From contig NZ_JAGOPN010000008.1 of assembly GCF_017991995.1 (NCBI RefSeq), positions 1 to 64,000 of the forward strand: a DNA stretch of 64,000 nt, given 5' to 3'. Both the position numbers and the translations under genes were made by a program. Origin of the DNA: Pseudacidovorax sp. Its GTDB lineage: Bacteria > Pseudomonadota > Gammaproteobacteria > Burkholderiales > Burkholderiaceae_C. Shown one piece after another: positions 7,300 through 15,676 of the stretch; positions within the stretch are counted from its first letter, which is position 1; every line of letters starts with the position of its first letter. The notes under the pieces are model-generated. The model worked only from the letters and a program-made list of their open reading frames with translations, was not told where the DNA came from and searched no databases.

Positions 7300-8463
7300 T
7301 CAGGACTTGCGCAGATAGTCCCGGTAATGAGCCGCAAGATCACTGCGAGACATCACCGCGCCGCTGTCGCTGATGTTCACGAGCTTCGCGTCATAGAGCG
7401 CATGGATGTCTTTGCGCAGGAGGAGACCATCGCCACCGCTGTTGTGGCCGAGCCGCCAGTCGCGTCCCTGCCGGTGTGCCGCGTCAAGCGCCTCGGGAAT
7501 GGTGCAGCCGGTGACGACACAAGCGCCCTTGTGCTCCAGGAACACGCGTCGCCGGAATGCGGCCTGCTCGGGCCTTACAGCGACCTTGGCAAAGCGCGCG
7601 GCACGTGCTTGTAGCGTCTCGTCAGGTGCGCGGCTGCCGGGGGAGGGCTGCGCGTCCTTGCTACGCTTTTCGCTCTCGACGGGCGTCGCACCATGTGGCG
7701 GCCAGAACGCATAACAGTCCTGGCGCTCTTCGGCATCGTCGCGACGGAACTCATTGACGAAGCCTACGGAACATCGGCCCGTCGTCTCATGGACGATGAG
7801 CGACGTGAGAACCGGCTCGCCAGCGTCCACGCATTCGTGGCCGATGCGATCCATCGCATGTCGGTGCTCCAGTGAGCGCAGCCCAAAGGGGGCGCGGGCC
7901 TCTGCATAAGTGACGGTCGCGCGACGCCTGGCTACGTCGATGAGCCACTGACGCATGGCGGGCAGCTTCGCAATGTAGGAAGCAGTGCTGTTCTTGAAAG
8001 TCTTGCTGGGGGCGCGTGCCATCGGGAAAGCACCCTCACCGGGTATCAAACGATGGCTGATGGCATGTTTCTTCAGCTTCAGGACCGGCACGGCCTCGCC
8101 CAGTTCGGCCCAGACGGAGCCGTCGGGCTGCGCCACGAGCGAAACGATGGCGCGGACGTTCTCGTTGTCGTAGGACTGAATCTTCCGCGGCTGCGCTTTG
8201 GTGTCCTTCGCCTTCGCGACAACGGCATACCCCGCGAGCCCACCCGACCAGAGGGTGCGCAGATGATCCACGCGCTCGCCAAAGCCTGCAGGCGAGCGCT
8301 CTTGCGACCGCCACCCCAGAACGCGGATAAATCGCCCGTCCTCAGCGAGGTCGTCTTCCCATGTGGTCAGCAACACGCCAAGATCGGAGTGTGCGCCCCA
8401 CGACCATCGTGTGTTGCGCAAGGGAAAACCAAGACGGGCCAGGAAGGCGCTGATCGGTTCCAC
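7300..8463 (-). CDS. HNH endonuclease, last gene of the methyltransferase-helicase operon
   Basis: 387 residues from a GTG at 8463 (the previous stop ends 7 bases upstream). The C-terminal 75 residues are an HNH_2-type nuclease: CVVTGC, then EALDAAH near residue 330, an Asn in HNSGGDG and the last His in LRKDIHALYD. This module occurs in restriction HNH proteins. The first 290 residues are unassigned and may read target DNA or the complex; a KTFKNSTASYIAKLPAMR stretch is basic. Together with GIY-YIG it gives the operon two separate nuclease folds. Confidence 0.8.
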   Translation of the reverse strand: MEPISAFLARLGFPLRNTRWSWGAHSDLGVLLTTWEDDLAEDGRFIRVLGWRSQERSPAGFGERVDHLRTLWSGGLAGYAVVAKAKDTKAQPRKIQSYDNENVRAIVSLVAQPDGSVWAELGEAVPVLKLKKHAISHRLIPGEGAFPMARAPSKTFKNSTASYIAKLPAMRQWLIDVARRRATVTYAEARAPFGLRSLEHRHAMDRIGHECVDAGEPVLTSLIVHETTGRCSVGFVNEFRRDDAEERQDCYAFWPPHGATPVESEKRSKDAQPSPGSRAPDETLQARAARFAKVAVRPEQAAFRRRVFLEHKGACVVTGCTIPEALDAAHRQGRDWRLGHNSGGDGLLLRKDIHALYDAKLVNISDSGAVMSRSDLAAHYRDYLRKS

Positions 8464-8470
8464 GATGAGC

Positions 8471-9652
8471 CTATCGCGCTACGAGGCGAGCGGCCTTCGG
8501 GTCGTAGACGTACCGGGTGATCGAGCCATCCTTGATGCGCTCGACAGCCTCGTCGATCACGAACAACGGCACGAGGAACCACTCCCGCGGGATGACGGGG
8601 TTGCCAAAGCGATCGTTGATCGTGATATCCAAACGGGCTGCGGCGAAGACCCTGTGGAAGACGTTCTCCATCTTCGTGCGATTGATGCCCGCCAGCTTGT
8701 ACGTGGCAATGACCTCGACCTTGGCAAGAAGGTATGTCGCGTCGCGCTCAGCATCAGCGATGCGTGTTTCCACCTTGCCACCCGTGACGCCGATCTTGTG
8801 GATGAGATCGCGGTGCTGCGCGACGTAGGGGTGATCCGACAGCGAGCGCAGAACGTAGACGGTGCCGCTTTCAACGTCATCCGCTTCCAACTCGCCACCG
8901 AAAGACAACTGCCCCGTGTCCGGGGACGTGAGTCTCCTCGCTGCAGGATCGTTGTAGAACGCGCGTTGAAGAGACCGCAGAAGCAAATTGCTCTCTGTGC
9001 CGTTTGCGAAGATCAGGCGCAAACGACGATCCACCTCTCCGGCGGTCGTCTTGAGCGGCTCGCCGACCTCGGCAACGTACAGCGTGATGCCGTCGAGGAC
9101 GAAGAAGTCCCCCGCGTCAATCGAGCGGCTTCCCGCCGAGATGAGCTGAGCCTGACGCAGGCCGGTTTTGACCTCAGCTTCAATGTGCTCGAACAGCGGC
9201 CTAAACGTCTCGAAGTCTTCGCATGGCTTGCGATCAGCGATCTCCTCGGCGGCACGCTTGTCCGCGCTCGTGCGGACGTGGCGCAGGACCGTGATGTCGT
9301 TCGCACCTGTAACGCCCTCCAGTTCAGCGGCCAGGTCATCTACGCTGTAAGTCGGGGTTGGCTCGGCGGCCACCACTGCAGCTCCGAGCAAGCCTTGGTG
9401 ATCGAGGGGTGTGAGCAGCGTACGGCAATCCGGGAGCGCGCGCAGGCGATCCAGGCGTACGGCATAGAGCCGCTCGAAGATGTCTCGATCCTCATCGTGT
9501 TGCGGCGCGCGGCCATGCTGCGCAAAGAACCGCTGGATTTCCTCGAAGCCTGCGATCACGCGCTCTTCATGGGGAGGGCGTCCACCCTTTTTCTCAGGCG
9601 CGGAGAACTCGGAAAGCTCGGAGGCCAGTTCGTCGAGGTCTGGATCACTCAT
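8471..9652 (-). CDS. GIY-YIG nuclease of T5orf172 type
   Basis: 393 residues; the start ATG at 9652 overlaps the helicase stop by eight bases and has GGAGGG before it. The C-terminal third has GIY-YIG-family features: SGTVYVLRS near residue 260, a KIGVTGG strand near 284, an Arg in TRIADAER, and the metal-binding Glu in KMENVFHR near 327, then REWFLVPL as in T5orf172/Mug113 proteins. The N-terminal 250 residues are acidic and of unknown fold. Likely cuts DNA after helicase movement. No own methyltransferase domain. Confidence 0.8.
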   Translation of the reverse strand: MSDPDLDELASELSEFSAPEKKGGRPPHEERVIAGFEEIQRFFAQHGRAPQHDEDRDIFERLYAVRLDRLRALPDCRTLLTPLDHQGLLGAAVVAAEPTPTYSVDDLAAELEGVTGANDITVLRHVRTSADKRAAEEIADRKPCEDFETFRPLFEHIEAEVKTGLRQAQLISAGSRSIDAGDFFVLDGITLYVAEVGEPLKTTAGEVDRRLRLIFANGTESNLLLRSLQRAFYNDPAARRLTSPDTGQLSFGGELEADDVESGTVYVLRSLSDHPYVAQHRDLIHKIGVTGGKVETRIADAERDATYLLAKVEVIATYKLAGINRTKMENVFHRVFAAARLDITINDRFGNPVIPREWFLVPLFVIDEAVERIKDGSITRYVYDPKAARLVAR

Positions 9653-11702
9653 AGCGACCCTCCGCCTTGTATCGCATGAAGGCGGACGCGCCCTCAGCCA
9701 TTTTTCGTTCCCATGCGTCCTGCGCGTCGAGCGCAGGGATGCGCCCGCGTTCCTTCTTAAATTGGACGGCGCGGACAGCCAGATCCTTCGCCTCTTCGGG
9801 CGTCAGGGTCGTGCGCTTCGCAGAGATCGCTGCCGCGACCTGCTTCAGGCTCTCCTCGCTCATTGTCTTGGCAAGGATCGCGTAAGCCTCCCCGAAAGGA
9901 TTGATCCGGTCGATCAGGTCGATGTCCAGCTCGCGGACATCCATCGCGAACTTCCGGACACCGTCGATGAGCGCGGTGTTGGCGGTGGGCTCCGTGTTGT
10001 CGTCGCCCGTCATGATCTGCTTGGCCTGCTGCGTCAGATTCAAGGCCGCGATGGCGTGCTGACGGACGGTCTCCTGATCCTCGGCATCAAGCTCGGGGTA
10101 TCTGTCCTTGATGATCTTGCCAAGGCGAACCTGCGTAAGCTCCTCCGGCACAAGGTCTTCATCGAACAAGCCGCGCTCGATAGCGGTCTTGTCCTGAATG
10201 AAGCTCGCGATCACCTCGTTCAGGTCTTCCTGACAGATGCGCGTGGCCTCCTTGCTCTTCGGCTCGGCAAGCCCCTTGATCTCGATCTGCACCTGGCCGG
10301 TCTCGTGATTGACGCCGACATTTGACCTGTTCGGGTCGTAGCCGTTTTCGCCATAGTCGAAACCTGGCGTGGGACCGTTGTCCGGGTTCTTGGGGCGGAA
10401 CTCGAAGCGCGGCGCGAGCACCTGCTCCATCAGCAGGCTCGCCGCGATGGCTTTGAGCGTGTCGTTGACGGCCTCGGTGACCGCGTCCTCAGAGGCATCA
10501 GGTTCTGCGATCAGGTTTGTAAATCGCGCGCGGGTCTTGCCGGGCGCATCGCGGGTGGCGCGTCCGATGATTTGCACGATCTCGGTCAGGCTGGCGCGAT
10601 AGCCGACCGTGAGCGCGTGTTCGCACCATATCCAGTCAAAGCCCTCCTTAGCCATGCCGAGCGCGATGATGATGTCTACATGATCGCGGTTGTTCTTCTG
10701 CGCCGGGTCTTTGAGTGCTGCCGACACGCGGTCGCGTTTGCCCGCGTCGTCATCGACAAGATCGGCGATCCGTAGGACGCAGCCATCCGGGAGCTTGACG
10801 AGCTGGAAGCCGGTCGCTGGATCAATACCTTGCCACTGGCCGAGCGCTTCAATGATGTGCTCAACCTCCCGCATCTTGTCTTTCGTGCTTTCGCGCGAAT
10901 TGACGTTCGGTATGTGGACGATGGTCTTCTCGGCTGGATCGAGGACATTGAGGATGTCATCGACATACGGGCCACTGTAGAAGAAGTAGCCGATGTCGAG
11001 CTGCTTCAGGTACTCGTAGCCGTTGAGCTGCTCGTAGTAGGTGTAAGTAACAGTATCGAATTTGGCCTCATCCGATGGCGCCAGCACGGCTTCGGCGTCG
11101 CCCCGGAAGTAAGAGCCGGTCATCGCGACGATGTGAGTCTTTCCGCGCGCGATGAACTCTCCCAAATGAAGGCCGAGCTTGTTGTCGGGGTTCGCGGACA
11201 CGTGATGGAACTCATCGACGGCGATCAGCCGGTCGTCGAAGGCTTCGATACCGTAGGCATCGACCGCGAATCGGAAGGTGGCGTGCGTACAGACGAGCAC
11301 CTTGTCCGGCCCTTCGAGGAATACGCCAACGGACTTGACCTTGCCGCCGTTGTCGTTGCCAGGCGCATTGCACAGGTTCCACTTAGGTTCAACGCGCCAG
11401 TCGGTCCAGAAGCCAAACTTCGAGAGCGGCTCATCATTGAAGCTCGCTCCGATGGATTTTTCAGGCACGACGATGATCGCCTGTTTGATCCCCTGGTTCT
11501 TGAGCTTGTCGAGCGCTACAAACATGAGCGCCCGGCTCTTGCCAGACGCTGGGGGCGATTTGATTAGCAGGTACTGCTCACCGCGCTTCTCGTATGCGCG
11601 CTCTTGCATCGGGCGCATGCCAAGAGCATTGGCCTTCGTGGACACGCCGCTCTGGGCGTAGGACACGGAAACGGAGGGGACGGATTTGCTTTTGTCGTTC
11701 AT
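9645..11702 (-). CDS. DEAD/DEAH-type superfamily 2 helicase/translocase
   Basis: 685 residues with motif I PPASGKSRA (about 49-57), motif II VDEFHH (about 163), motif III MTGSY, a motif V-like IALGMAKEGFDW and motif VI QIIGRATRD (about 377). This is the ATP-driven motor of type III/ISP-like restriction enzymes. The C-terminal 300 residues have no recognised domain; an FDYGENGYDPN region and helical repeats may contact the methyltransferase. It begins in an ATGA overlap with the methyltransferase stop, which argues for a joint complex. No nuclease motif is seen in it. Confidence 0.85.
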   Translation of the reverse strand: MNDKSKSVPSVSVSYAQSGVSTKANALGMRPMQERAYEKRGEQYLLIKSPPASGKSRALMFVALDKLKNQGIKQAIIVVPEKSIGASFNDEPLSKFGFWTDWRVEPKWNLCNAPGNDNGGKVKSVGVFLEGPDKVLVCTHATFRFAVDAYGIEAFDDRLIAVDEFHHVSANPDNKLGLHLGEFIARGKTHIVAMTGSYFRGDAEAVLAPSDEAKFDTVTYTYYEQLNGYEYLKQLDIGYFFYSGPYVDDILNVLDPAEKTIVHIPNVNSRESTKDKMREVEHIIEALGQWQGIDPATGFQLVKLPDGCVLRIADLVDDDAGKRDRVSAALKDPAQKNNRDHVDIIIALGMAKEGFDWIWCEHALTVGYRASLTEIVQIIGRATRDAPGKTRARFTNLIAEPDASEDAVTEAVNDTLKAIAASLLMEQVLAPRFEFRPKNPDNGPTPGFDYGENGYDPNRSNVGVNHETGQVQIEIKGLAEPKSKEATRICQEDLNEVIASFIQDKTAIERGLFDEDLVPEELTQVRLGKIIKDRYPELDAEDQETVRQHAIAALNLTQQAKQIMTGDDNTEPTANTALIDGVRKFAMDVRELDIDLIDRINPFGEAYAILAKTMSEESLKQVAAAISAKRTTLTPEEAKDLAVRAVQFKKERGRIPALDAQDAWERKMAEGASAFMRYKAEGRYE

Positions 11703-14488
11703 GCGTTCGCGCCTGCCTTGCGCTTCTTCGCCTTGGCCGGTGCGGCCTCGGCGGTCATCTTGGTGTAGAGGTCGAACAACTTCTCCAGTCGTTCGGTATC
11801 GTTCTTGAACCGGCGACCGATATAGATACGCTCCAGCACTTCGTCGTTTCGCTCATGAGCCGCCCGCAAGTCGTCCGGCATTTCATCCGGGTCGTACAGG
11901 TCGGCGATGGTTGCCGGGAAGTGGTGCTCACGCGCCAGAAGGATGTCCTCGGCGCAGCGCGTGAGGTCGGCCTTATTCTTGTCTGTCAGCGCGGGAACCG
12001 GGAACGTGTTCCATCCGAGCGTGTTTGAATAAGACAGGCGCTGCTCGAGTCGTCCGCAAACCGTGCTGATCCACACCCAATGGAGTCTGGACGTAATGAG
12101 GCTGATGCTCCAGATGGGCGCGTCATAAAGCGCAAAATTTCTGTCGCCGATTATCGTTCCGCCATCGACAACTCCAGCCGGGAGGAACTCCCTTGTCTCG
12201 GAACTTACCCGGGGCACGACTATGGTTTGTTCGTTGCCAGTTTGGCGCACCTCTCCAAAGCGATAAGGAACAGTGGCGAGTTCCCTCGTTGTCTTCCGAT
12301 TGGAAGCCATCCGTTGCGCCTGTACGGCCTTGAAACGGTCGGAGAGCCAAGGATTCAGACTAGCAGCCTCGTAGTCGTCATCCCTCACCCAGATGCAAAG
12401 CCGTCTATCGCCCTGTATGAACTCCCTAGAACCAACGAAGTTTCGAATGAACATGGGAGGAACTCCGGCCGCAACGGCCGCACTTGCCTCATCCACAGTC
12501 AGGAGAAGATATCCCCCTTCGTTGGGCATGTTGCCGAAGCTCATTTCCGGAAGCGCGCAAACTGGGCGCGGTTCTGGGCCAACAATTACGCCTTGGCCAG
12601 GTACTAAGTAGGCATTGATGTGGTCTACGGACTTGACCGAACCGCTGCCATTGGGATTCTCGAAATAAAGCGGGCGCAAGTGAGGCGGGTGATTTGACAC
12701 GCCGACAATGACAACCGTAACACCTGCGTTATGGGTTGCTAGATTGGCCCACTTAAAGGACGTATGCGCAAAGGAAATTTGATGGCCGGTAGAGAATACA
12801 AGGGACCAAAGGTTCGCTACCTGGCGACCCTGACAGATAGAGTTGGTCGCAACGAATGCTGCCACGGCGGTCGTCTTCGTGCCGTAGTCCGCTGCCTTCA
12901 TGAACCACCCAGCGACGTAGTCGAGAGACTTCCAGTTGTTGGTGCGACCCTCGAAGATCGACTGAAGGTCGCCCTTCTGCTCAGCGCTTTGCCATTGACT
13001 GCCCTTGTACGGTGGATTACCGCAAAGGTAGGTCTCGCCGCCTTCATTCTGAAAATCGATCTCTGCCTGATCGAGCGGTGTGTTGAATAGATCGTCGCCC
13101 CTCACCTTCACGCTGGTTCCAGTCGGTGGACATGCGCTCAGCCAATCAATTCTCAGCGCATTGCCGCAAATGATCCAGTTTTCGTTGCGCAGCGGCAAGA
13201 ACTCGGCCAGGGCCAACTTCTGCCCGCGATAGAGCACGTCGCACTGGTACTCAGCGATGACCAGAGCGAGGCGCGCAATCTCCGCCGGGAAGTCGCGAAG
13301 CTCGATTCCGCGAAAATTGGTGAGCGGCAGCTCAGAACGGTGATCTGATTCACCACGCCGCTTGTTGATCTCGGCTTCGATGGCGCGCATTTCCTTGTAG
13401 GCGATAACAAGGAAGTTTCCCGAGCCGCACGCCGGGTCGAAAACCCTGATCTTCGACATGCGCTTGCGCAGGTTGAGCAAGGTACGGGCGTTGTCGCCTG
13501 CTTCTTCAAGCTTCGCGCGCAGGTCATCCAGGAACAGCGGATTGAGCACTTTCAAGATGTTGGGCACGCTCGTGTAATGCATGCCAAGCTCGCCGCGCTC
13601 CTCATCCTCGGCAACGGCCTGGATCATCGACCCGAAGATGTCCGGGTTGATCTTGGTCCAGTCCAGTCCACCGACGTGCAGCAAGTAAGACCGCGCAATG
13701 CGGCTGAAACGCGGTACCTCCAGGTTCCCCGAGAACAACTGGCCGTTGACGTACGGAAAGTCTGTCGCCCAGCGGGCGATGCCTTCGGCGGCCCGGTCTT
13801 CCGCCTTGGTGTTCATCGCGCGGAACAGTTCGGAGATCACCTCATGGGTGTTCACCGAGTCCTTCGCGCTCATTTGCGCGATGGTCTCAGTGAAGCGGCC
13901 CTTACCGATGAAGATATCGGTGTCTTCGGCGAAGAAGCAGAAGATGAGACGCGCCATGAAGTGGTTCATGTCGTGGCGACGCTCGGCCTTGCCCCAGTCG
14001 GGATTGTCCTTCAGCAACTCCACATACAGCCGGTTGAGGCGGCTGGTCGCCCGGATGTCAAAGGCGTTCTCGCTGATCTGCCGAACCGTGCTTATGCCCG
14101 CAAGCGGAAGAAAGAAGCCAAAGTGGTCCGGAAAGTCCTTGAAGGCACAGGCGACGGTTCCGCCGCCGGTCAGGTCCTCGGCTTCGAAGTCGGCCCCGTC
14201 CGTTGCGAGAATGAACTTGGCCTTGGCCCTCGACGTGGCCGGACTGACTCTCAGGGCTGAGAGTGTCTGCGTGACCTGGCCGGTCTGGCAGACCGCAATG
14301 TGGATGTTGCTGGTCTGAAGGACGCCGCCAAGATCGGATTTGTTTGTGGCACCGCTACGCAGACGCTGAATGGTCGTAGCCTTGTTTCCAAAGGCCTCCA
14401 GAAAGGCATAGGGAAAGCTTGCCGCGTCAAATGGCTGCTCAGCGAGATCAGTAATGGCCTGCTCGATTTCGACGGCGTTCAATTGCAC
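11699..14488 (-). CDS. MmeI-like adenine-specific DNA methyltransferase
   Basis: 929 residues from a GTG at 14488 (an in-frame stop lies just upstream). SAM motif I is DPACGSGNF near residue 350 and the catalytic motif IV is GNPPY near 492, as in N6-adenine methyltransferases. The order (helical N-terminus, SAM domain, long C-terminal target-recognition region) resembles MmeI/class I SAM methyltransferases of type IIG. The N-terminal D...ExK nuclease of MmeI is not evident, so cutting must be done by the GIY-YIG or HNH partners. It lies 88 bases downstream of a HigA-like regulator and is translationally coupled to the helicase. Likely protects self DNA. Confidence 0.85.
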   Translation of the reverse strand: MQLNAVEIEQAITDLAEQPFDAASFPYAFLEAFGNKATTIQRLRSGATNKSDLGGVLQTSNIHIAVCQTGQVTQTLSALRVSPATSRAKAKFILATDGADFEAEDLTGGGTVACAFKDFPDHFGFFLPLAGISTVRQISENAFDIRATSRLNRLYVELLKDNPDWGKAERRHDMNHFMARLIFCFFAEDTDIFIGKGRFTETIAQMSAKDSVNTHEVISELFRAMNTKAEDRAAEGIARWATDFPYVNGQLFSGNLEVPRFSRIARSYLLHVGGLDWTKINPDIFGSMIQAVAEDEERGELGMHYTSVPNILKVLNPLFLDDLRAKLEEAGDNARTLLNLRKRMSKIRVFDPACGSGNFLVIAYKEMRAIEAEINKRRGESDHRSELPLTNFRGIELRDFPAEIARLALVIAEYQCDVLYRGQKLALAEFLPLRNENWIICGNALRIDWLSACPPTGTSVKVRGDDLFNTPLDQAEIDFQNEGGETYLCGNPPYKGSQWQSAEQKGDLQSIFEGRTNNWKSLDYVAGWFMKAADYGTKTTAVAAFVATNSICQGRQVANLWSLVFSTGHQISFAHTSFKWANLATHNAGVTVVIVGVSNHPPHLRPLYFENPNGSGSVKSVDHINAYLVPGQGVIVGPEPRPVCALPEMSFGNMPNEGGYLLLTVDEASAAVAAGVPPMFIRNFVGSREFIQGDRRLCIWVRDDDYEAASLNPWLSDRFKAVQAQRMASNRKTTRELATVPYRFGEVRQTGNEQTIVVPRVSSETREFLPAGVVDGGTIIGDRNFALYDAPIWSISLITSRLHWVWISTVCGRLEQRLSYSNTLGWNTFPVPALTDKNKADLTRCAEDILLAREHHFPATIADLYDPDEMPDDLRAAHERNDEVLERIYIGRRFKNDTERLEKLFDLYTKMTAEAAPAKAKKRKAGANA

Positions 14489-14576
14489 GCCCCTTTGTCA
14501 TCCGAGGATGCGGCGATCACTTGCCCGATCGATCTGCGGCGGTTTGCCGCCTTCGTTGTTGTCATCAAACTATCCT

Positions 14577-14900
14577 CTATGCGGTCTGCGCCTGCTTGCC
14601 AGCCTTCGGGCCGTGAACATCCGGCCCTTTGGGCAACGACCTGATCGCGCGCCCCGCCTCGACCTCAGCAAGCTGTAGGTCGTAGCGGGCCTGCAAGCCC
14701 ATCCAGAACTCCGGCTCGGTGCCGAACCAATGGGCGAGCCGTAGGGCCGAGTCGCCGGTGATTCCGCGCTTGCCGTTGACGATCTGTGTGATCCGGTTCG
14801 CCGGAACAGAAAGCTGCCGCGCCAGTTCCGTCGGCAAGATGCCAACGGCCTCAAGCCGTGCGGCGAGGACCTCGCCGGGATGCTGAACTGCGGTTGCCAT
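14577..14900 (-). CDS. HigA-family HTH regulator without a HigB
   Basis: 107 residues from the ATG at 14900 (GAGGCGAAAG just upstream). The protein reads HPGEVLAARLEAVGI, then an Xre helix-turn-helix with VPANRITQIVNGKRGI and the WFGTEPEFWMGLQ signature of HigA antitoxins. A higB toxin would be expected directly upstream on the same strand, but no such frame exists at 14901-15245. It may instead control the methyltransferase operon that follows, like the C proteins of restriction systems. That is inference. Confidence 0.85.
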   Translation of the reverse strand: MATAVQHPGEVLAARLEAVGILPTELARQLSVPANRITQIVNGKRGITGDSALRLAHWFGTEPEFWMGLQARYDLQLAEVEAGRAIRSLPKGPDVHGPKAGKQAQTA

Positions 14901-14959
14901 CTTTCGCCTCATGGTGGGTGAGCTCATGCCCCTCCCTGCGCTGTCAGTGTTGTCAGGTC

Positions 14960-14988
14960 AGAGTATGCGTCCGGACGATGTACGTCAA
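14960..14988 (-). promoter_or_regulatory. Candidate promoter/operator of the HigA-methyltransferase operon
   Basis: On the minus strand TTGACG (14988-14983) is followed after 17 bp by TACTCT (14965-14960). A perfect 10-bp palindrome CGTCCGGACG (14968-14977) sits between the two boxes, a natural operator position for the HigA-like protein. The -10 box is weak (3 of 6). Confidence 0.4.
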
Positions 14989-15053
14989 TCATAAATCGGC
15001 CCGAGCTACGCTGCAGCACGGAAGGCATGTTTTCATTCGTGGGTGATGCCTTT

Positions 15054-15178
15054 CCAAGGTCCTTGGCCTGCGGGCTGCCGCGCAGGCGGCCTTTGGGTCC
15101 CGTCATGACAAAACGGGCAGACCGTCGCAAGTGCCAGGCACTTCTCCACGTCGTTGCGACCCCTGCCGGTGCGACGGT
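15054..15178 (+). ncRNA. Dense cluster of stem-loops upstream of a 60-aa gene (structured leader candidate)
   Basis: Perfect or near-perfect inverted repeats follow one another: CCAAGG/CCTTGG (15054-15066), GCCTGCG/CGCAGGC (15066-15072, 15081-15087), and a 9-bp outer stem (15121-15129 with 15170-15178) that encloses two hairpins, AAGTGCC/GGCACTT (15129-15143) and GTCG/CGAC (15150-15160). The last part folds as a three-way junction. It ends 67 bases before the start of the small gene at 15246. I match it to no known RNA family; it could equally be a protein-binding DNA region. Confidence 0.4.
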
Positions 15179-15245
15179 TTCCCTTGTTTGTCCTTGGGCG
15201 GTCCTGCAAGGCCGCGCTGGGCGGCCTCCAACACAGGAGGAACAA

Positions 15246-15428
15246 ATGAAGAACGACATCCCCACCATCGAAGAACTGCTGCGCATGCCCAAGGGCAAGC
15301 TTCAGGCGATGTTCAAGATCGCCACATTGGTAGCGTCCGATCGAACCCGGCCACTGACTGAGCGTGAAGTGGCGGCCAAGACCGTGAAGAACATCCGCCA
15401 AGCGCAGCCGCTGCATCCTGGACCGTAG
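15246..15428 (+). CDS. Small hypothetical protein (60 aa)
   Basis: ATG at 15246 with an ideal AGGAGG five bases upstream. The sequence starts MKNDIPTIEELL and has a helical, charged body with no membrane part (PKGKLQAMFKIA, then a TREVAAKTVKNIRQA-like helix). I do not recognise the family. It sits between the restriction-like operon and the attachment region, so it may be an element-encoded regulator. The strong ribosome binding site is the main support that it is real. Confidence 0.6.
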   Translation: MKNDIPTIEELLRMPKGKLQAMFKIATLVASDRTRPLTEREVAAKTVKNIRQAQPLHPGP

Positions 15429-15454
15429 ACGCACCGCCATGTTTGGATGGGCGA

Positions 15455-15476
15455 TTCGCCACAAACTCGCCACAAG
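15455..15476 (+). repeat. Tandem arm-type repeat, left side of att core
   Basis: Two 11-bp units in tandem, TTCGCCACAAA and CTCGCCACAAG, so TCGCCACA recurs exactly one helical turn apart. The same arrangement recurs at 15687-15708 on the other side of the tRNA fragment. Such pairs are typical arm-type binding sites of tyrosine recombinases. Confidence 0.6.
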
Positions 15477-15499
15477 TTCAAAACTGTTGGTTCGGACAA

Positions 15500-15515
15500 T
15501 GGCGGATTTCTGCGG
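15500..15515 (+). repeat. 16-bp direct repeat, left copy
   Basis: TGGCGGATTTCTGCGG is found here and, identical, at 15660-15675, 160 bp apart and on either side of the tRNA-Gly fragment. A weaker third copy is at 15545-15556. Likely part of the recombination region of the adjacent integrase. Confidence 0.6.
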
Positions 15516-15603
15516 GTTTCGGCGGGTGGCCCGTTTGTGGCAAATCGGCAGATTTCTCAACGCTATGGAAAATTAATGCCTTCTAAGTCATTGATCTGAT
15601 TGA

Positions 15604-15651
15604 TGGAGCGGGTGAAGGGAATCGAACCCTCATAGCCAGCTTGGAAGGCTG
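15604..15651 (-). other. Attachment site: 3' fragment of tRNA-Gly(TCC)
   Basis: The minus strand holds the anticodon stem-loop (CTTCCAA, anticodon TCC), variable loop, T-arm (GGGTTCGATTCCC) and the acceptor 3' strand ending CACCCGCTCCA. The 5' half (acceptor 5' strand and D-arm) is absent, so it is not a working tRNA. A fragment beginning at the anticodon stem is the usual product of integrase crossover in a tRNA anticodon loop. The stop of the integrase gene is 26 bases away. A complete tRNA-Gly(TCC) gene should exist outside the window. Confidence 0.85.
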
Positions 15652-15659
15652 AAAAGAAC

Positions 15660-15675
15660 TGGCGGATTTCTGCGG
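15660..15675 (+). repeat. 16-bp direct repeat, right copy
   Basis: Identical to 15500-15515 (TGGCGGATTTCTGCGG). It abuts the 3' end of the integrase gene. Confidence 0.6.
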
Positions 15676-15676
15676 C

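Noticed and set aside
7300-14488. DISARM or BREX system
   Set aside because: No phospholipase D, DUF1998, PglZ, BrxC or Lon-like gene is present; the set is methyltransferase, helicase and two nucleases.
14901-15245. higB toxin upstream of the HigA-like gene
   Set aside because: No frame here shows the HigB pattern (DYH end, RxKGxW region); the region holds palindromes instead.
15604-15651. Functional tRNA-Gly gene
   Set aside because: The 5' half is absent, so only an attachment fragment remains.
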